From: Elmis aenea
Lineage: Eukaryota > Arthropoda > Insecta > Coleoptera > Elmidae
Direction: 5' to 3'
DNA length: 64,000 nt
Assembly: GCA_947652605.1 (NCBI GenBank)
Contig: OX393581.1
Location: 51,421,924-51,485,923 of the forward strand
The translations under genes were made by a program, and so were the position numbers. The first letter of the stretch is position 1. Each line of letters starts with the position of its first letter. Below the pieces are notes generated by a model, which worked only from the letters and a program-made list of their open reading frames with translations, was not told the origin of the DNA and made no database searches. This document shows, piece after piece, positions 28,557-39,679 of the stretch.

Positions 28557-29305
28557 ATTTCAGCAATAAATTGGCAGAAAAGATGAAGAAACAAGAGCCA
28601 TAAAACTAGTATTGCATTTCGAATTACATAGAGAATTTTACCCGCTTCAGCGCCCAGCGGACGGAGTTCTTTAGAGCGTCGTCTGTGCAACAATTTCAAA
28701 TAAAAATAGCTGCAAAGAAACTAAATAACTGATTTTGTGCTACCAGCTCTTTTGATGTTTAATTGGCGATTTCTCACGTTGCATTTCAATTATCATAAAA
28801 TATTATCGCAAAACATATCAAACACGGTTTTAAGCCATTAAGTGATAAAAACGATTTCCTCTATTTACCTGTAAAGCAATATGATATTGCCAAGAGTACC
28901 GGCACAGCGGACGTTCGGAATTTATATTACTTTAACGATATTTCCGTTCCGTTGCACATGATATACATCAGTGTAAGGTGTTTCGTAACAACGTCTACAT
29001 ATCCAGCATTTTTATTCAGGAATAAGTTCCACATGATACTCAATCAACCGAACATGAGAAAATCTGGAACAGTCTGCTTTTCAGCCTGTTTAGAATCAGT
29101 TCGACTTCGAGTTTAAAATTGTCTTTATCCCGGAAACAAATTTCCAGCACTATAACTGTTTTATTTTAAGAGATAGAGAGAAAAACTCTGTGGAGACGTA
29201 TTGGTTTCAATACAAAAAGTAAAACAAGAAATGCAGATTAATTGGTAAGATCTCCAATTGTAAAATTCGAAAAAAAACTATAGTGGAAGACGTTAAAAAA
29301 AGAAT
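28557..29305. other. Intergenic, nothing recognised
   Basis: No convincing frame. A slightly GC-richer patch (CGCTTCAGCGCCCAGCGGACGG, about 28644) does not fold as a tRNA. Confidence 0.4.
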
Positions 29306-29309
29306 TAAA

Positions 29310-29855
29310 CAAACTTAAAGCAGGACGATAAGGAACAAGTGAAGCAGGTAAACAAATTTAACTATCTTGAAACAATTGCAAATGGGGCTCGAAACGTTGT
29401 AGGTGGTGCACTAGACAGCATATAGTGGAATAATAACATACATAAGTAACGAAAACAAACAAAGAATAGGGCAAACAATTGTGGAGACGATAAAGGAAGA
29501 AGGGAAAACGAAAAGATTCGGCAGTAGAAATAGATTACATAAGTAGAAAAGCGAGAATATCGAGAATGCAACGAATGCGTATTGAAGAAATTAGAAACGG
29601 GATGGCAGCCAATTAAACAGTAATTGATGGAATAGAAAAAAGAAGTCAAAATGGTTCGGACATTTGCTGCGCACGGAGGAATCACGATGGCCAAAGCGAA
29701 TATTCATGTGGAAGCCGCCAGGAAGAATAAAAGAAGACGTTCCCGAATATTCATGGAATAAGGGATTTAAAAGAGCATTGAGGGGTAGAAATATCGACGA
29801 AGCAATGGCCCACGACCGAGATCAGGGATCAGGAATGCAACAACCAGCTGCACAA
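29310..29855 (+). pseudogene. LINE C-terminal remnant, family C1
   Basis: Broken frames carry a DYISRKARISRMQRMRIEEIRNGM segment, then FGHLLRTEESRWPKRIFMWKPPGRIKE and EYSWNKGFKRALRGRNIDEAMAHDRD (frame 29664-29879), the end of the C-terminal region of an insect LINE ORF2. The minus-strand frames here are antisense shadows. It is 5'-truncated; the next LINE copy follows at once. Confidence 0.75.
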
Positions 29856-29864
29856 TTATTATAT

Positions 29865-30655
29865 TGTATTTACTATTAGCTAAAAGCGAAAAGGACTTGC
29901 AACTCAATCTAGACGTGTGAGCAGATACATTAAGTAGAAATAATACAAATATTAATATAACAAAAGCTATGGTCATAGCGAAAATCATGAAGCAGTTACA
30001 ATTATGCTACACCAAAAAAAGATAAAGCAGGCGGCGAATTTTAAATATCAAGGAACAATAATTGCAGTAAACTGGAGGAAGATCTGAATAACAGAATAGC
30101 GGCAGCGACGAAATTTTACTACGCCACTAATAAATGTTTAATAAGTAAGAAGAGGATATCAAAAGAAACGAAGACGCGAGTTTTTAATGCAGTGTACGTA
30201 CCCATCCTCACGTACAGTTCAGAAGCTTGGATACTAACACAAAAACAAAAACAAGACTACAGACACAGGAAATGAGATTTTTGGGAAGAATAGAGGGATG
30301 TAGACTGATCGATAAAATCAGTAACGAAAACATTCGAAAAAACCTAGGAGTAACAGATATAAAGAAAAAGATGGAGACGAATCAATTAAGATGGCTTGGA
30401 CATCTACTACGCATGCCAGAAAGTGGATACGCGAAAATATAATGTAAAATGAAGATTAAGGGAAAAAGAAATAGAGGAAGACCAAGAATAAAATGGGGAA
30501 AAGAAGTGAGGCTGAGACTAGAAGAAAAAGGAGTCGGCTGGAGAGATGTGCCACAATTAGCTAACGATAGGCAGGAGTGAAGAAACATAACTAAGAAATA
30601 GAAAAGCATACCTCGACACCGAAAGGTACAAGAGGAACCGATTAAGAAGAACATT
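29865..30655 (+). pseudogene. LINE C-terminal remnant, family A
   Basis: With several shifts it reads KYQGTII-like, NNRIAAATKFYYATNKCLISKKRISKETK, AVYVPILTYSSEAWIL, then (frame 30227-30442) EMRFLGRIEGCRLIDKI and LRWLGHLLRMPESGY, and finally KRNRGRPRIKWGKEVRLRLEEKG, DVPQLANDRQEW and TPKGTRGTD. This ending recurs at 30700-31000, 32895-33010, 47300-47745 and 55560-55775, defining one family. The reverse-transcriptase palm is missing. Confidence 0.8.
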
Positions 30656-30699
30656 TACAGATAAATTAGGTACTTACGTGTATCATAACTAATCCCTAA

Positions 30700-31000
30700 G
30701 ATATAAAAGACTGGAACCTCTAATACGCATGCCAAAAAGTACGTGAAAGTGCGTTGGAAAATGGAGATTGAGGAAAAAGAAGCAGAAAAAGACCAGGACT
30801 ATAAAAGAACGAAGTGAGACAGAGACTAGAAGAAAGAGGTGGAGAGATGTGCCTTAATAAGCCAACGATGGAAACTAATGGAGAAGAATAATCAAGAGTT
30901 AGGAAAACATTCTCGAATTCTAAGAATTAAAAAAAAATGTGCCTGAAGACCATATTATACAATCTAATGTTGAAAATATAAATAATAATAATAAATAAAT
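30700..31000 (+). pseudogene. LINE family A 3'-end copy with AATAAT tail
   Basis: A second, more damaged copy of the family A ending (RMPKSTWKC-like, EVRQRLEERG, RDVP) follows the first in the same orientation. It ends in ATAAATAATAATAATAAATAAATGA, a microsatellite tail typical of RTE-like LINEs. Confidence 0.65.
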
Positions 31001-32890
31001 GATCGATTACTTCCTGCTATTGGCATTTCATAAAACTTGGAAATAAGTACAGGGACTTAAACGAAATATTGTAAAAGGACCCCACAGCAATATCACAAAT
31101 ATTTGAAACCGCATGATATGAAAATTTCCCTTTCCAACATTACGTCTTAAGACTCTCAGAACAAGTATCATAAAGAAATACATAAATCTTTCCTTTGATG
31201 TTGAGCAAATTAACTGCGCGGTCCCAAGTTTACGAAATTGTCAATTAACTGTTTTTATTTAACGAAGCTCGAATGGTATCTACAAGTTTGTTATACACAA
31301 AAATAAGGGGGATTTAAGAGGTTTATGTTACATGATTTACTACCAGCAACTCCCATTTTACGCACAATTCCATTTGTTATAAAAGTAGAATATCAAATCA
31401 TATATGTTTAAAGAAAGAAGAAGTTCTAAAGTAAATTTAAACAAAGTTGAAGCAGGTTTAATTCTGTAAAGACGAACGTAAGTTTGGTAAAATACTTAAA
31501 ATGCTCGTAAAAAGTAACTTACAAAACTTTTTAGAGAATCGTTCTTGTTCCAGGGGGCGCTGTTTCTTATGAGCGGCGCCCATTTTTAAGAAAGACGCTG
31601 TTTTTCTGGAGGGGCGCTTTTGTCAAGTATAGAAAATTAAGTTGAAGGTAATGCTTATCATTAAAAGCGTGGGTTCTAAAGCCCTGGTGCCAGTTTTGGT
31701 TTTGGGGCCCCCTTTCTTTTGGCGCATCGGGCACGTTCCCGCTCAGCCCGCCCCTTAATCCACCCTGCTCGTGTTATAAAGAAAACCTGTTACCACCGCT
31801 AAATTTGGCTTATACAAAAACAACAATGCAGAAAAAAGATACACCCACAACATATCTTTCATTACACACTCATCCTGTTAAAGTTGGAATTGGCAATTCA
31901 CATTTAAAACCAAAACTAACTCTCATTCGAATTTCATCTCCCTTTTCAAACAGTTGGACGTTTAAAAAGTTTGTTTCAAAATAATTATGCACAACTTTAA
32001 TTAATATTACGCATGATGTAACTTATTTTGCGTTGGCAGAGTCATTTTTGTCTAGTTTGCAACTAAATATTACTTACAAATGCAATAAACACAAAGCATA
32101 AATTAAATTTCCGCAAGTACTGTGAATCATACTCTTTAACACAGAAACAACCGTAACACAAAAGATGTAATCAACAAGTGCTGACTGATAAAGTTGTAAT
32201 TACTATACGCTGCAGGTGTCGAGAGGGCGTTTATTCTTTTATCATTCCAGAAACTGTTTCGCCATGAATGAAGCGAAATGTTGCAACTTCGTTATAGCGT
32301 TGTTTAGTAAGCAATTGCGAGGCGGCCAGTAAAATAAATCGCAAATTTACTCAACTGACGTGACCAGCAAATACAGGTGATCAAATTATGATTAATATTC
32401 GACACTCAGCTAAACACGTATGACGTCAGTTGTTCAGTGCACGAGGGAGCAAATCTGGCGTAAACAACGAAAATGCCAATAACAAAACTGTGTTTTATGT
32501 TTACTTGTAAGAGTTTGCTCTTTGCAAGATAAAATTTAAGTCAAATAAATGTTACAATCCTAGAAATAGTTGTACAACAAATCATCGACATGCTGTGCAC
32601 GTAAAAACTATTGATATATCATCTAAGTCAATGGAATTATTAATTTTCTTGTACACAAAACACATTTGTATGCCATTAATTCAATTACACAAACCAATAG
32701 TAAGTTTTAACGTACATGATAAACCTTAATACAAGTAAAATACCAGCACAATTGCCCCTTATAAGTCTTTTTAGCGATTAACGTGTATAATAACACCAGC
32801 TGTTGCTTTGTGAAATTTGGACTTAATCGAATGCAATAGCTGCCCAGCTAATGTGCCTTTTGTACCTTATTTTTCCAAATAACAAGTGGA
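31001..32890. other. Intergenic with GC-rich relic at 31545-31765
   Basis: CAGGGGGCGCTG, GGAGGGGCGCTTTTG, GGGGCCCCCTTTC and CCGCCCCTTAATCCACCCTGCTC lie together at 31545-31765 and look like an old GC-ended DNA element, possibly two. The remainder, including a TGACGTCA at 32421, shows no gene. Confidence 0.4.
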
Positions 32891-32894
32891 GAAA

Positions 32895-33010
32895 CTTAAT
32901 AGATGTGCCACAATTAGCTAACGATAGGCAGGAGTGGAGAAACTTAATACAGAAATAGAAAAGCATACCTCGACACCGAAAGGTACAAGAGGAACCGATT
33001 AAGAAGAATT
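32895..33010 (+). pseudogene. LINE family A 3'-end fragment
   Basis: It repeats the ending DVPQLANDRQEWRNL...TPKGTRGTD of family A almost word for word, without the upstream domains. A different LINE fragment follows directly, suggesting insertion of one into the other. Confidence 0.7.
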
Positions 33011-33475
33011 AAAAATACGAAAATTAAAATCTACAAAGCAATTGTTGAAAGTGTCAGGACATAATGGGTCAAAATTATAGAAAATACGCCAGCTCAAGAC
33101 TTCAAGGATCAAGGCGATGGAAATGAACTACTGGCGACAATGCTGTGACTATACAAGAACAGACAAGAAGAACAAAGATATACGAAATGAAATGGGTGTA
33201 ATTAAAGACATTTTAGAGTCGATAGAACTCAAAAGACTAAGATAGTATGGGCAAATACAAAGAATGACCCAAGACTGATGGCCAAAAAAAATAGAGAAAT
33301 GGATGCCGCCATATACAAGAAGAAGAGGCTGACTAAGAAAAATTATTGGGGTCACGTAGGAAAGGAAGCTATGGTTGCAAGAGGCTTAAATGAAGGTGAT
33401 TGGAAACACAGGCAAAAATGAAAACCAGGAAGCGAGAGACGGCTTACTAGATAATAAATAGGATAACTTTTAATC
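33011..33475 (+). pseudogene. LINE C-terminal remnant, family C2
   Basis: Broken + frames give KIYKAIVESV, then CDYTRTDKKNKDIRNEMGV, ELKRLR.YGQIQRMTQD, WPKKIEKWMPPYTRRRG and GLNEGDWKHR. These are the WYGH-QRM and WPKKI...PP..R motifs of an insect LINE ORF2 C-terminus. The minus-strand frame at 33149-33355 is its shadow. The end CTAGATAATAAATAGG may be the tail. Confidence 0.72.
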
Positions 33476-35145
33476 GAAAATATGTACAGCACCAAAACTG
33501 CCTTACCCAAAAACAGTCCAACTTTAAAATGAAAAGTATTGATATTTTTTAGAACTCTTCACGTAAACAAAAAAATATATTTAATTACGAGATGTTATAT
33601 TTTGATTCCTTTTAACTCACAATCCTAAATATATCCTTCCAACAACCAAAAATTGAACGTTTAATTACCACATAGGAATTACATTGTATCGAGATATACT
33701 TATAAAATCAACAAATGCAATATAACAGTTACTCTAACAGCAATCCGTTTCGAATTATTATTTAACCACAGCGTCAAATAAGAACTACAAGTATTACTGT
33801 ACATTTTTACGGTTTGGATGGACAGGCAAGTCACACTCACTCTCGGTTGGCCTGGGGCAAAATCAACTTGGAGTTGTAACAACATCAACATCGAGAACTG
33901 GTTTAATCTCGCCACCAAACGGATATACGTACATACCTATACATTTGTATTTCAAACTTTTACTAAGTCTGCATATAAAGTAGACGTGGTTATATTGATA
34001 AAGTATGATTTAATTAAATATGAATCAATTCGCTCAGCCCACAATGAGTGAACTCGGAGCGTTTTCACGTAAATAAATATAAATTGTTGGTAAATATTTT
34101 AATTATATCTTTTAAATTTAAATTCACGATCGTGTAGTATTATATTATTTGGAAAAAAATATCTTCCTGAAGAATATATAGACTAGTTTCGAGATTCTCG
34201 TCTCTCATAAGTAGATAAGTACATAAGAATGAAAACTGTAAGTCGATTTAAACTGACGAAAAATTGTAAATTTTTAATCAGCAAATCGAGTTATTGGACT
34301 TTTCAAGAATGGTTCAGTTTGCTTCGTTTAAATAATTCCAGTTGCATTACGTTACAAGATACGAGATTTAACTATAACATGGGAATAATATTTGAACCAA
34401 CTTGCTAACTTACAGTTTCGTGTTTGCATATAATCTACATAAAACGTAGCGGTTTGGCGTAGACTAAAGGATGTAGGAGGTACATCTACATTCAAATTTT
34501 TGCCAATGGAACAAAGAAATACTCGGTTAAAGAAAATGTGTACAAACTTCAAACGTCGTCTTCGCGAAATTATGTTAGAACTTTTATCTAACGATTTTTG
34601 CCCACTCCTTATGACTGTTTATACTTGTAATTAAGATTTCTAGCAAAACAAATACGCAATTGAAAGCAAATAAATATGTTTCGGTTAAATTGCAAAAATA
34701 AACGAGCTAACAAAATGACAGTCAAAGCAATTTATATTTAAATGTGTTGTTTGCACTTAAAATGTACAATAATGTAAATACTAGCCTAAATAAATATTAT
34801 TTGAATGTTTATCCTTCTGTGCAAGTTCTGCAGCTTAAATATTTATTATGTTTATAATCAAACAGCAATTAGAAATTAATCGTGCTTTACCAAAAATAGA
34901 CGTGTACTAGATTAAACTGATTAAGTTTTCTATCTGCAGAGGAAAGCGATAATATATTGGATGAAAATTGTTATTTTATAACTGATCATCCTTCGGTTTT
35001 CTCAGTCGCTGACAAACAGCAAAATGTTTCCACTTTGACGGATCGCCAAATGCAAACTACTTGCCTTTACCTTATGAAACTTCAAAGTCAAACTAATTAA
35101 AGACGAGACTGGAAAAATCTTTGACAATTCATGAAAAATGCGCCC
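33476..35145. other. Intergenic, nothing recognised
   Basis: AT-rich. The overlapping frames at 33700-34051 are mutually antisense and lack family features. Confidence 0.4.
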
Positions 35146-35149
35146 GGTA

Positions 35150-37090
35150 TTAGCTAGTGCCCTAAGCAATGAATTTCCACATTTGGTTTGTTCAGAAACG
35201 CCCTAAAACAATTTTTGACAGCACTTAGAAATTTGTAAAAAAAATCCCAAGACTATCTTGCAATTTCTTTCAGAAAAAAAACTATTGTTTTGGGATAGAC
35301 TTTATATGTTCTGAAAATGTTAAAGACATCCCAAGCAAAGCATTTCCAACTTTGCTCTGTCTAAAAACAACGTAAAATAAGTTTTCACAGCACTTCGAAA
35401 TTTGTAAAAAGTCCCAATTCTACAACCTTGCAGTTTCTTACAGAAAAACAAACCAATTGTTTTGGAATGGTCTCTATATGTTCCGAAACTGTTAAAGACA
35501 CCTTAAGCAATGCATTTCTACCTTTGCTTTGTCTAAAAACAAAGTAAAATAAGTTTTCACAGCACTTCGAAATTTGTAAAAGTCCCAATTCTACAACCTT
35601 GCAGTTTCTTACAGAAAAAAAAAATGTATGGTTTTGGGATGGTCTTTATATGTTCTAAAAATGTTAAAGATACCCTAAGCAATGCATTTCCACCTTTGCT
35701 TTGTCTAAAAACAACGTAAAATAAGTTTTCACAGCACTTCGAAATTTGTAAAAAGTCCCAATTCTATAACCTTGCAATTTCTTACAGAAAAACAAACCAA
35801 TTGTTTTGGAATGGTCTCTATATGTTCCGAAAATGTTAAAGACACCTTAAGCAATGCATTTTTACCTTTGCTTTGTCTAAAAACAAAGTAATAGTATATT
35901 GTACAACTAGTGCTGAAAGTTGAATATTTCACACGAGTATGACAGTTGAGCCACGAGCCGTCAGGCGAGTGGCTCAGTCATACGAGTGTGAAATATTTAA
36001 TTCAGCACGTGTTGTACACTATGCTTTTCCGACGACCACAGACAAAATCATTAATTTGACAATTGTGTAGATATTGTGAGGTTAGATTTTCTTCACGTTA
36101 ACTTGACAGCGCGTTTAGCGTGTGTAATGTAGCGGAAATCGTCACTTTACACACGCAAAGTGCACTTTGCACACAATTTCCGGTGTCATGCGCAATTTGT
36201 CATTTTCAGTAGTAGTAAGTCGTGCGAAATTACTCGCTTTACATAGTGGTCGTCGGAAAAATAAGTTTTCACAGCACTTCGAAATTTGTAAAAAGTCCCA
36301 ATTCTACAACCTTGCAGTTTCTTACAGAATTTTTTTTTTATGGTTTTGGGATGGTCTTTATATGTTCTAAAAATGTTAAAGACACCCTAAGCAATGTATT
36401 TCCACCTTTGCTTTGTCTAAAAACAACGTAAAATAAGTTTTCACAGCACTTTGAAATTTGTAAAAAAAAAACAAGACTATAACCTTGCAATTTCTTTCAG
36501 AAAAAAAAACATTGTTTTGGGATAGTCTTTATATTTTCTGAAAATGTTAAAGACATCCCGAGCAAAGCATTTCCACCTTTGCTCTGTCTAAAAACAACGT
36601 AAAATAAGTTTTTACAGCACTTCGAAATTTGTAAAAAGTCCCAATTCTATAACCTTGCAGTTTCTTACAGAAAAAAAAAGTATGGTTTTGGGATGGTCTT
36701 TATATGTTCTAAAAATGTTAAAGACACCCTAAGCAAAGCATTTTCACCTTTGCTTTGTCTAAAAACAACGTAAAATAAGTTTTCACAGCACTTCGAAATT
36801 TGTTAAAGTCCCAATTCTACAACCTTGCAGTTTCTTACAGAAAAAAAAATGTATGGTTTTGGGATGGTCTTTATATGTTCTAAAAATGTTAAAGACATCC
36901 TGAGCAATGCATTTCTACCTTTGGTTTGTTTAGAAACGCCCTAAAACATTTTTTTACAGCTCCTCAAAGTTTTTTACAAGTTCCAGGACTACAACATTGC
37001 AATTTCTTTTAGAAAAAAAATCGATTGTTATAGGATGGACTTTATATTTACTAAAAATGTTAAGGACACTTTAAACTGCTAGGCCGTAAA
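35150..37090. repeat. ~171-bp satellite-like tandem array, nine or more copies
   Basis: The anchor GCACTTCGAAATTTGTAAAAA recurs at 35221, 35390, 35562, 35734, 36274, 36447, 36617, 36788 and (diverged) 36959, spaced 169-173 bases except for one gap of 540. Each unit also holds ACCTTGCAGTTTCTTACAGA, GGGATGGTCTTTATATGTTC, TGTTAAAGACACCCTAAGCAA and CTTTGCTTTGTCTAAAAACAACG. The 540-base gap equals one unit plus an inserted element of about 365-370 bp. Edge copies are more diverged than inner ones. The 67-codon frames on either strand are repeat products. Confidence 0.93.
35893..36257. mobile_element. Hairpin-bearing element inserted in the satellite
   Basis: It interrupts one 171-bp unit between AAACAAAGTA and AATAAGTTTTCAC. 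Its left third is a long nested hairpin (about 35898-36021): GTACAACTAGTGCTGAA with TTCAGCACGTGTTGTAC, GAATATTTCACAC with GTGTGAAATATTT, and inside TGAGCCAC / GTGGCTCA around GAGCCGTCAGGCGAG. TTTTCCGACGACCAC after the hairpin is matched by GTGGTCGTCGGAAAA at the right end. No protein is encoded. The element at 44820-45350 has a similar design. Confidence 0.75.
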
Positions 37091-37685
37091 CTATTCATCT
37101 TGTCCTCGTACATAAATGAAAGGTAATTTACCGACAATTAACAAATTAACATTCATTTCCATTGATAAACTTTTATTTTCAGTCTAGCTAGTGGCAACTA
37201 CATTTATTTTGAATGAAAATTTGCTCTGCATCGTTGCAGCAAGTTGTTGCGCAACCACTTAAAATATTTGAGTTAATTGAAAGCCGAAAGGATATTATTA
37301 CAAGTATCATCAGTTCCTGAGATTTCTTCCACGTGAAGGGAATGTGGTAACCTGAAACTGTTGAAATGTAGCTAGGATATTATGTGTTGCTTCTCGCACT
37401 TTTATTAAGTTGCTACTCGTGTGCTAGAATTTGAAAGGGATTTACTTAGATTATCCTACATAGTACTAGAGAATGAGAGATGTTTCACAAAGGAATTGTT
37501 TTAAATTGTGCCTAGTGTGGAAATCAAAATCTAGCTGATCGCTTTTCTTGTGAAAAAAAAAACAAAAACTATGGTCTTGTGTAGAACACAAGGTAAAATG
37601 ACTTAAATAGGGACCGTATATTATAAAACTGGTGTCAGTTAATTTTTAGAAAGTATTACTCTTAAAATTTAGCTCATTGTCTATT
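37091..37685. other. Intergenic, nothing recognised
   Basis: Unique-looking AT-rich sequence following the satellite. No gene was seen. Confidence 0.4.
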
Positions 37686-37689
37686 TTAT

Positions 37690-37815
37690 TTTAGTTTATT
37701 TAGTCATGAGTCCTTCTACTGTTGGCGTAGGACTGTTGAGTTGTGTTGTGCTTACTTTTTTCCATATTTTTCTGTCTTGTGCTAGCTTTTTTATGTCTTT
37801 CCATTTAATACTTTA
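37690..37815 (-). pseudogene. LINE 3'-end fragment, same family as 9770-10410
   Basis: TTTATTTAGTCATGAGTCCTTCTACTGTTGG...TGTTGAGTTGTG...CTTGTGCTAGCTTTTTTATGTC matches the 3' end at 9770-9870 with few differences. Only about 120 bases are present, a severe 5' truncation. Confidence 0.7.
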
Positions 37816-38762
37816 ATAACGTGCTCCTTAACTTCTTAATTATCAAAGGACGATTTTTTCTTCACAAAAAATAAATACGAGATATTTGACAACAGCAAAG
37901 GAATAAAAACATAATGCAGTAATAACTATAGAACTCTTTTTATATTAATTTCGCCCCTACGGTCAAACTCTTTAAATTTCACAGTACCATTTTTGGAATA
38001 TATACACAGATCCATTTATAGTATATGACATACTCAACCGTTAAACTATCATTTGTTTAGACTTTTAAATATAAGTGGACTCAAGTGGAAAAAGAATAAA
38101 ATTAGTGTTAACTGATAAAGCAAACAATACCCATACTTTTAACGGTAAAGTACCTGGGAACGTTTTTTTCATGTTATTGTGCTTTTTAAGCACCTAATCA
38201 ACCCGTTTGTTTTTGAAACATAAAATAATTACGACCATATTTAAATGCTCTGTAAATGTATACAACGAGCTAGTTATGCTCTTTGATAATAACTGTATTT
38301 AGCAGCCTTTGGCTGCTAATCTGCATAACATTAGAACTGTTCGTGTCTGTATGCACTACATTGACTAAGAGCTTCTCAGTTTCTGCCTGTATTGTCCCTA
38401 TTAGTAATACAATTTAATAGGTTGGCTCTTTCGTGTAACTACTGCCCGCAGTAAATTTGTTAATTTAAAAAATAATCCGTATTGGAATGCTAAGTACCAG
38501 GTACCACTTTAATAGCGTCATAAATTTTAACTTAGTTACGTTTATTACTAATATTTACTTTCAAAGCGAACATTTCAGTTATTCTCTGCAGTTAATGATA
38601 TTGAAATTGCAGAACTAATTTAGATCTCTGACTAATAGTAATTAAAAGTCAATTTTAAACATAATCTCGTCATTTCTCACGTGTGTTTTAGCGGTAAGTG
38701 GATAACATTATGCATACTAGTTTCAAACTATTTCACTATGCATGCGAATACTTTGTGTAGGG
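37816..38762. other. Intergenic, nothing recognised
   Basis: AT-rich, no supported gene or repeat boundary. Confidence 0.4.
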
Positions 38763-39640
38763 CAGGGGTTCTAAACCAGGGGTCCATGGACCCCCAAAAT
38801 GGTACGTAAAACTTCTACAGAGGGTACGTATCAAATACAATGACCGGAAAAAAATTATTGGTGGAAAGCAGGAACCAACAATTTTCTCACTAAATATTTT
38901 TACAATGCGTGTTTTATGTATAAATAAAGTTCCTTTACAGTTGACAAGAGGTACATGATGCTTAACAGTAAGGCCAAGGGGTACATTGATGAAGACGAGT
39001 TAAAAACCGCTGCGATTAAGCAATATCCCATATAAGATATGTATAACTAGAAAATTATTGAAGTCATGGTTCTAAAATTACCTGAGCATGTTTATCTAAC
39101 ATAGTCGAAGCAGTTTTTGTCAATTTTAGCAAAAGACGCCCAAGCGTCGGTACCTCTTTTGCAATATATACCGCATATAATACTGATTACATTAATACCG
39201 TTAGACAACACCCCGTATAGGATACAATAACGAGAAAATTATTGAAGTCATCGTTCTAAAATTACCTAAGCATGTTTACCTAACACAGTCGAAGCCGTTT
39301 TTGTCATTTTTAGCAAAAGACGCCCAAGCGTCGGTACCTCTTTTGCAATATATACCGCTTGATAACATTAATACCGAAAGACAGGTGTTTTACACCAGGG
39401 ATCTATGGACCCCCAAGGGGAACGTGAAGTTTCCACAGGGGGTATGTGTCAAAATACAATGCCCGGAAAAATGTATAAGTGGGAAGAAAGAATCAACAAT
39501 TTTCGCACTAAATATTTTTTTACACTGTTGGTTCTATACATAAATAAAGTTCTTTTGAAATGGGCTAATTGACAAGGGGTACATGACACTTAACAGTGAG
39601 GCCAAGAGGTACATTGATGGAAACTGGTTCAGAACCGCTG
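38763..39640. mobile_element. Composite hAT-type element with internal duplications
   Basis: The outer ends CAGGGGTTCTAAACC (38763) and AGAACCGCTG (39640) are inverted. Flanks GTGTAGGG (38755-38762) and TTGTAGGG (39641-39648) match in 7 of 8, the hAT target-duplication length. Inside, two copies of a ~250-bp unit (38763-39013 and about 39384-39640; GGGTCCATGGACCCCCAA, CACTAAATATTTTT, AGGCCAAG.GGTACATTGATG) flank a direct repeat of period 184 (AAGTCATGGTTCTAAAATTACC at 39061 and its near copy at 39245). The frame at 39301-39543 is part of this structure and not a gene. Confidence 0.75.
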
Positions 39641-39679
39641 TTGTAGGGTTTGGAAAGTGGTATTCCTGTTTGGGGTTAA

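Noticed and set aside
28644..28700. GC-richer patch tested as a tRNA gene
   Set aside because: No cloverleaf, no B box (GGTTCGA) and no paired acceptor stem.
32421..32428. TGACGTCA (CRE-like), also at 14845-14852
   Set aside because: Two 8-mers in 64 kb are close to chance expectation and lie far from any gene found here.
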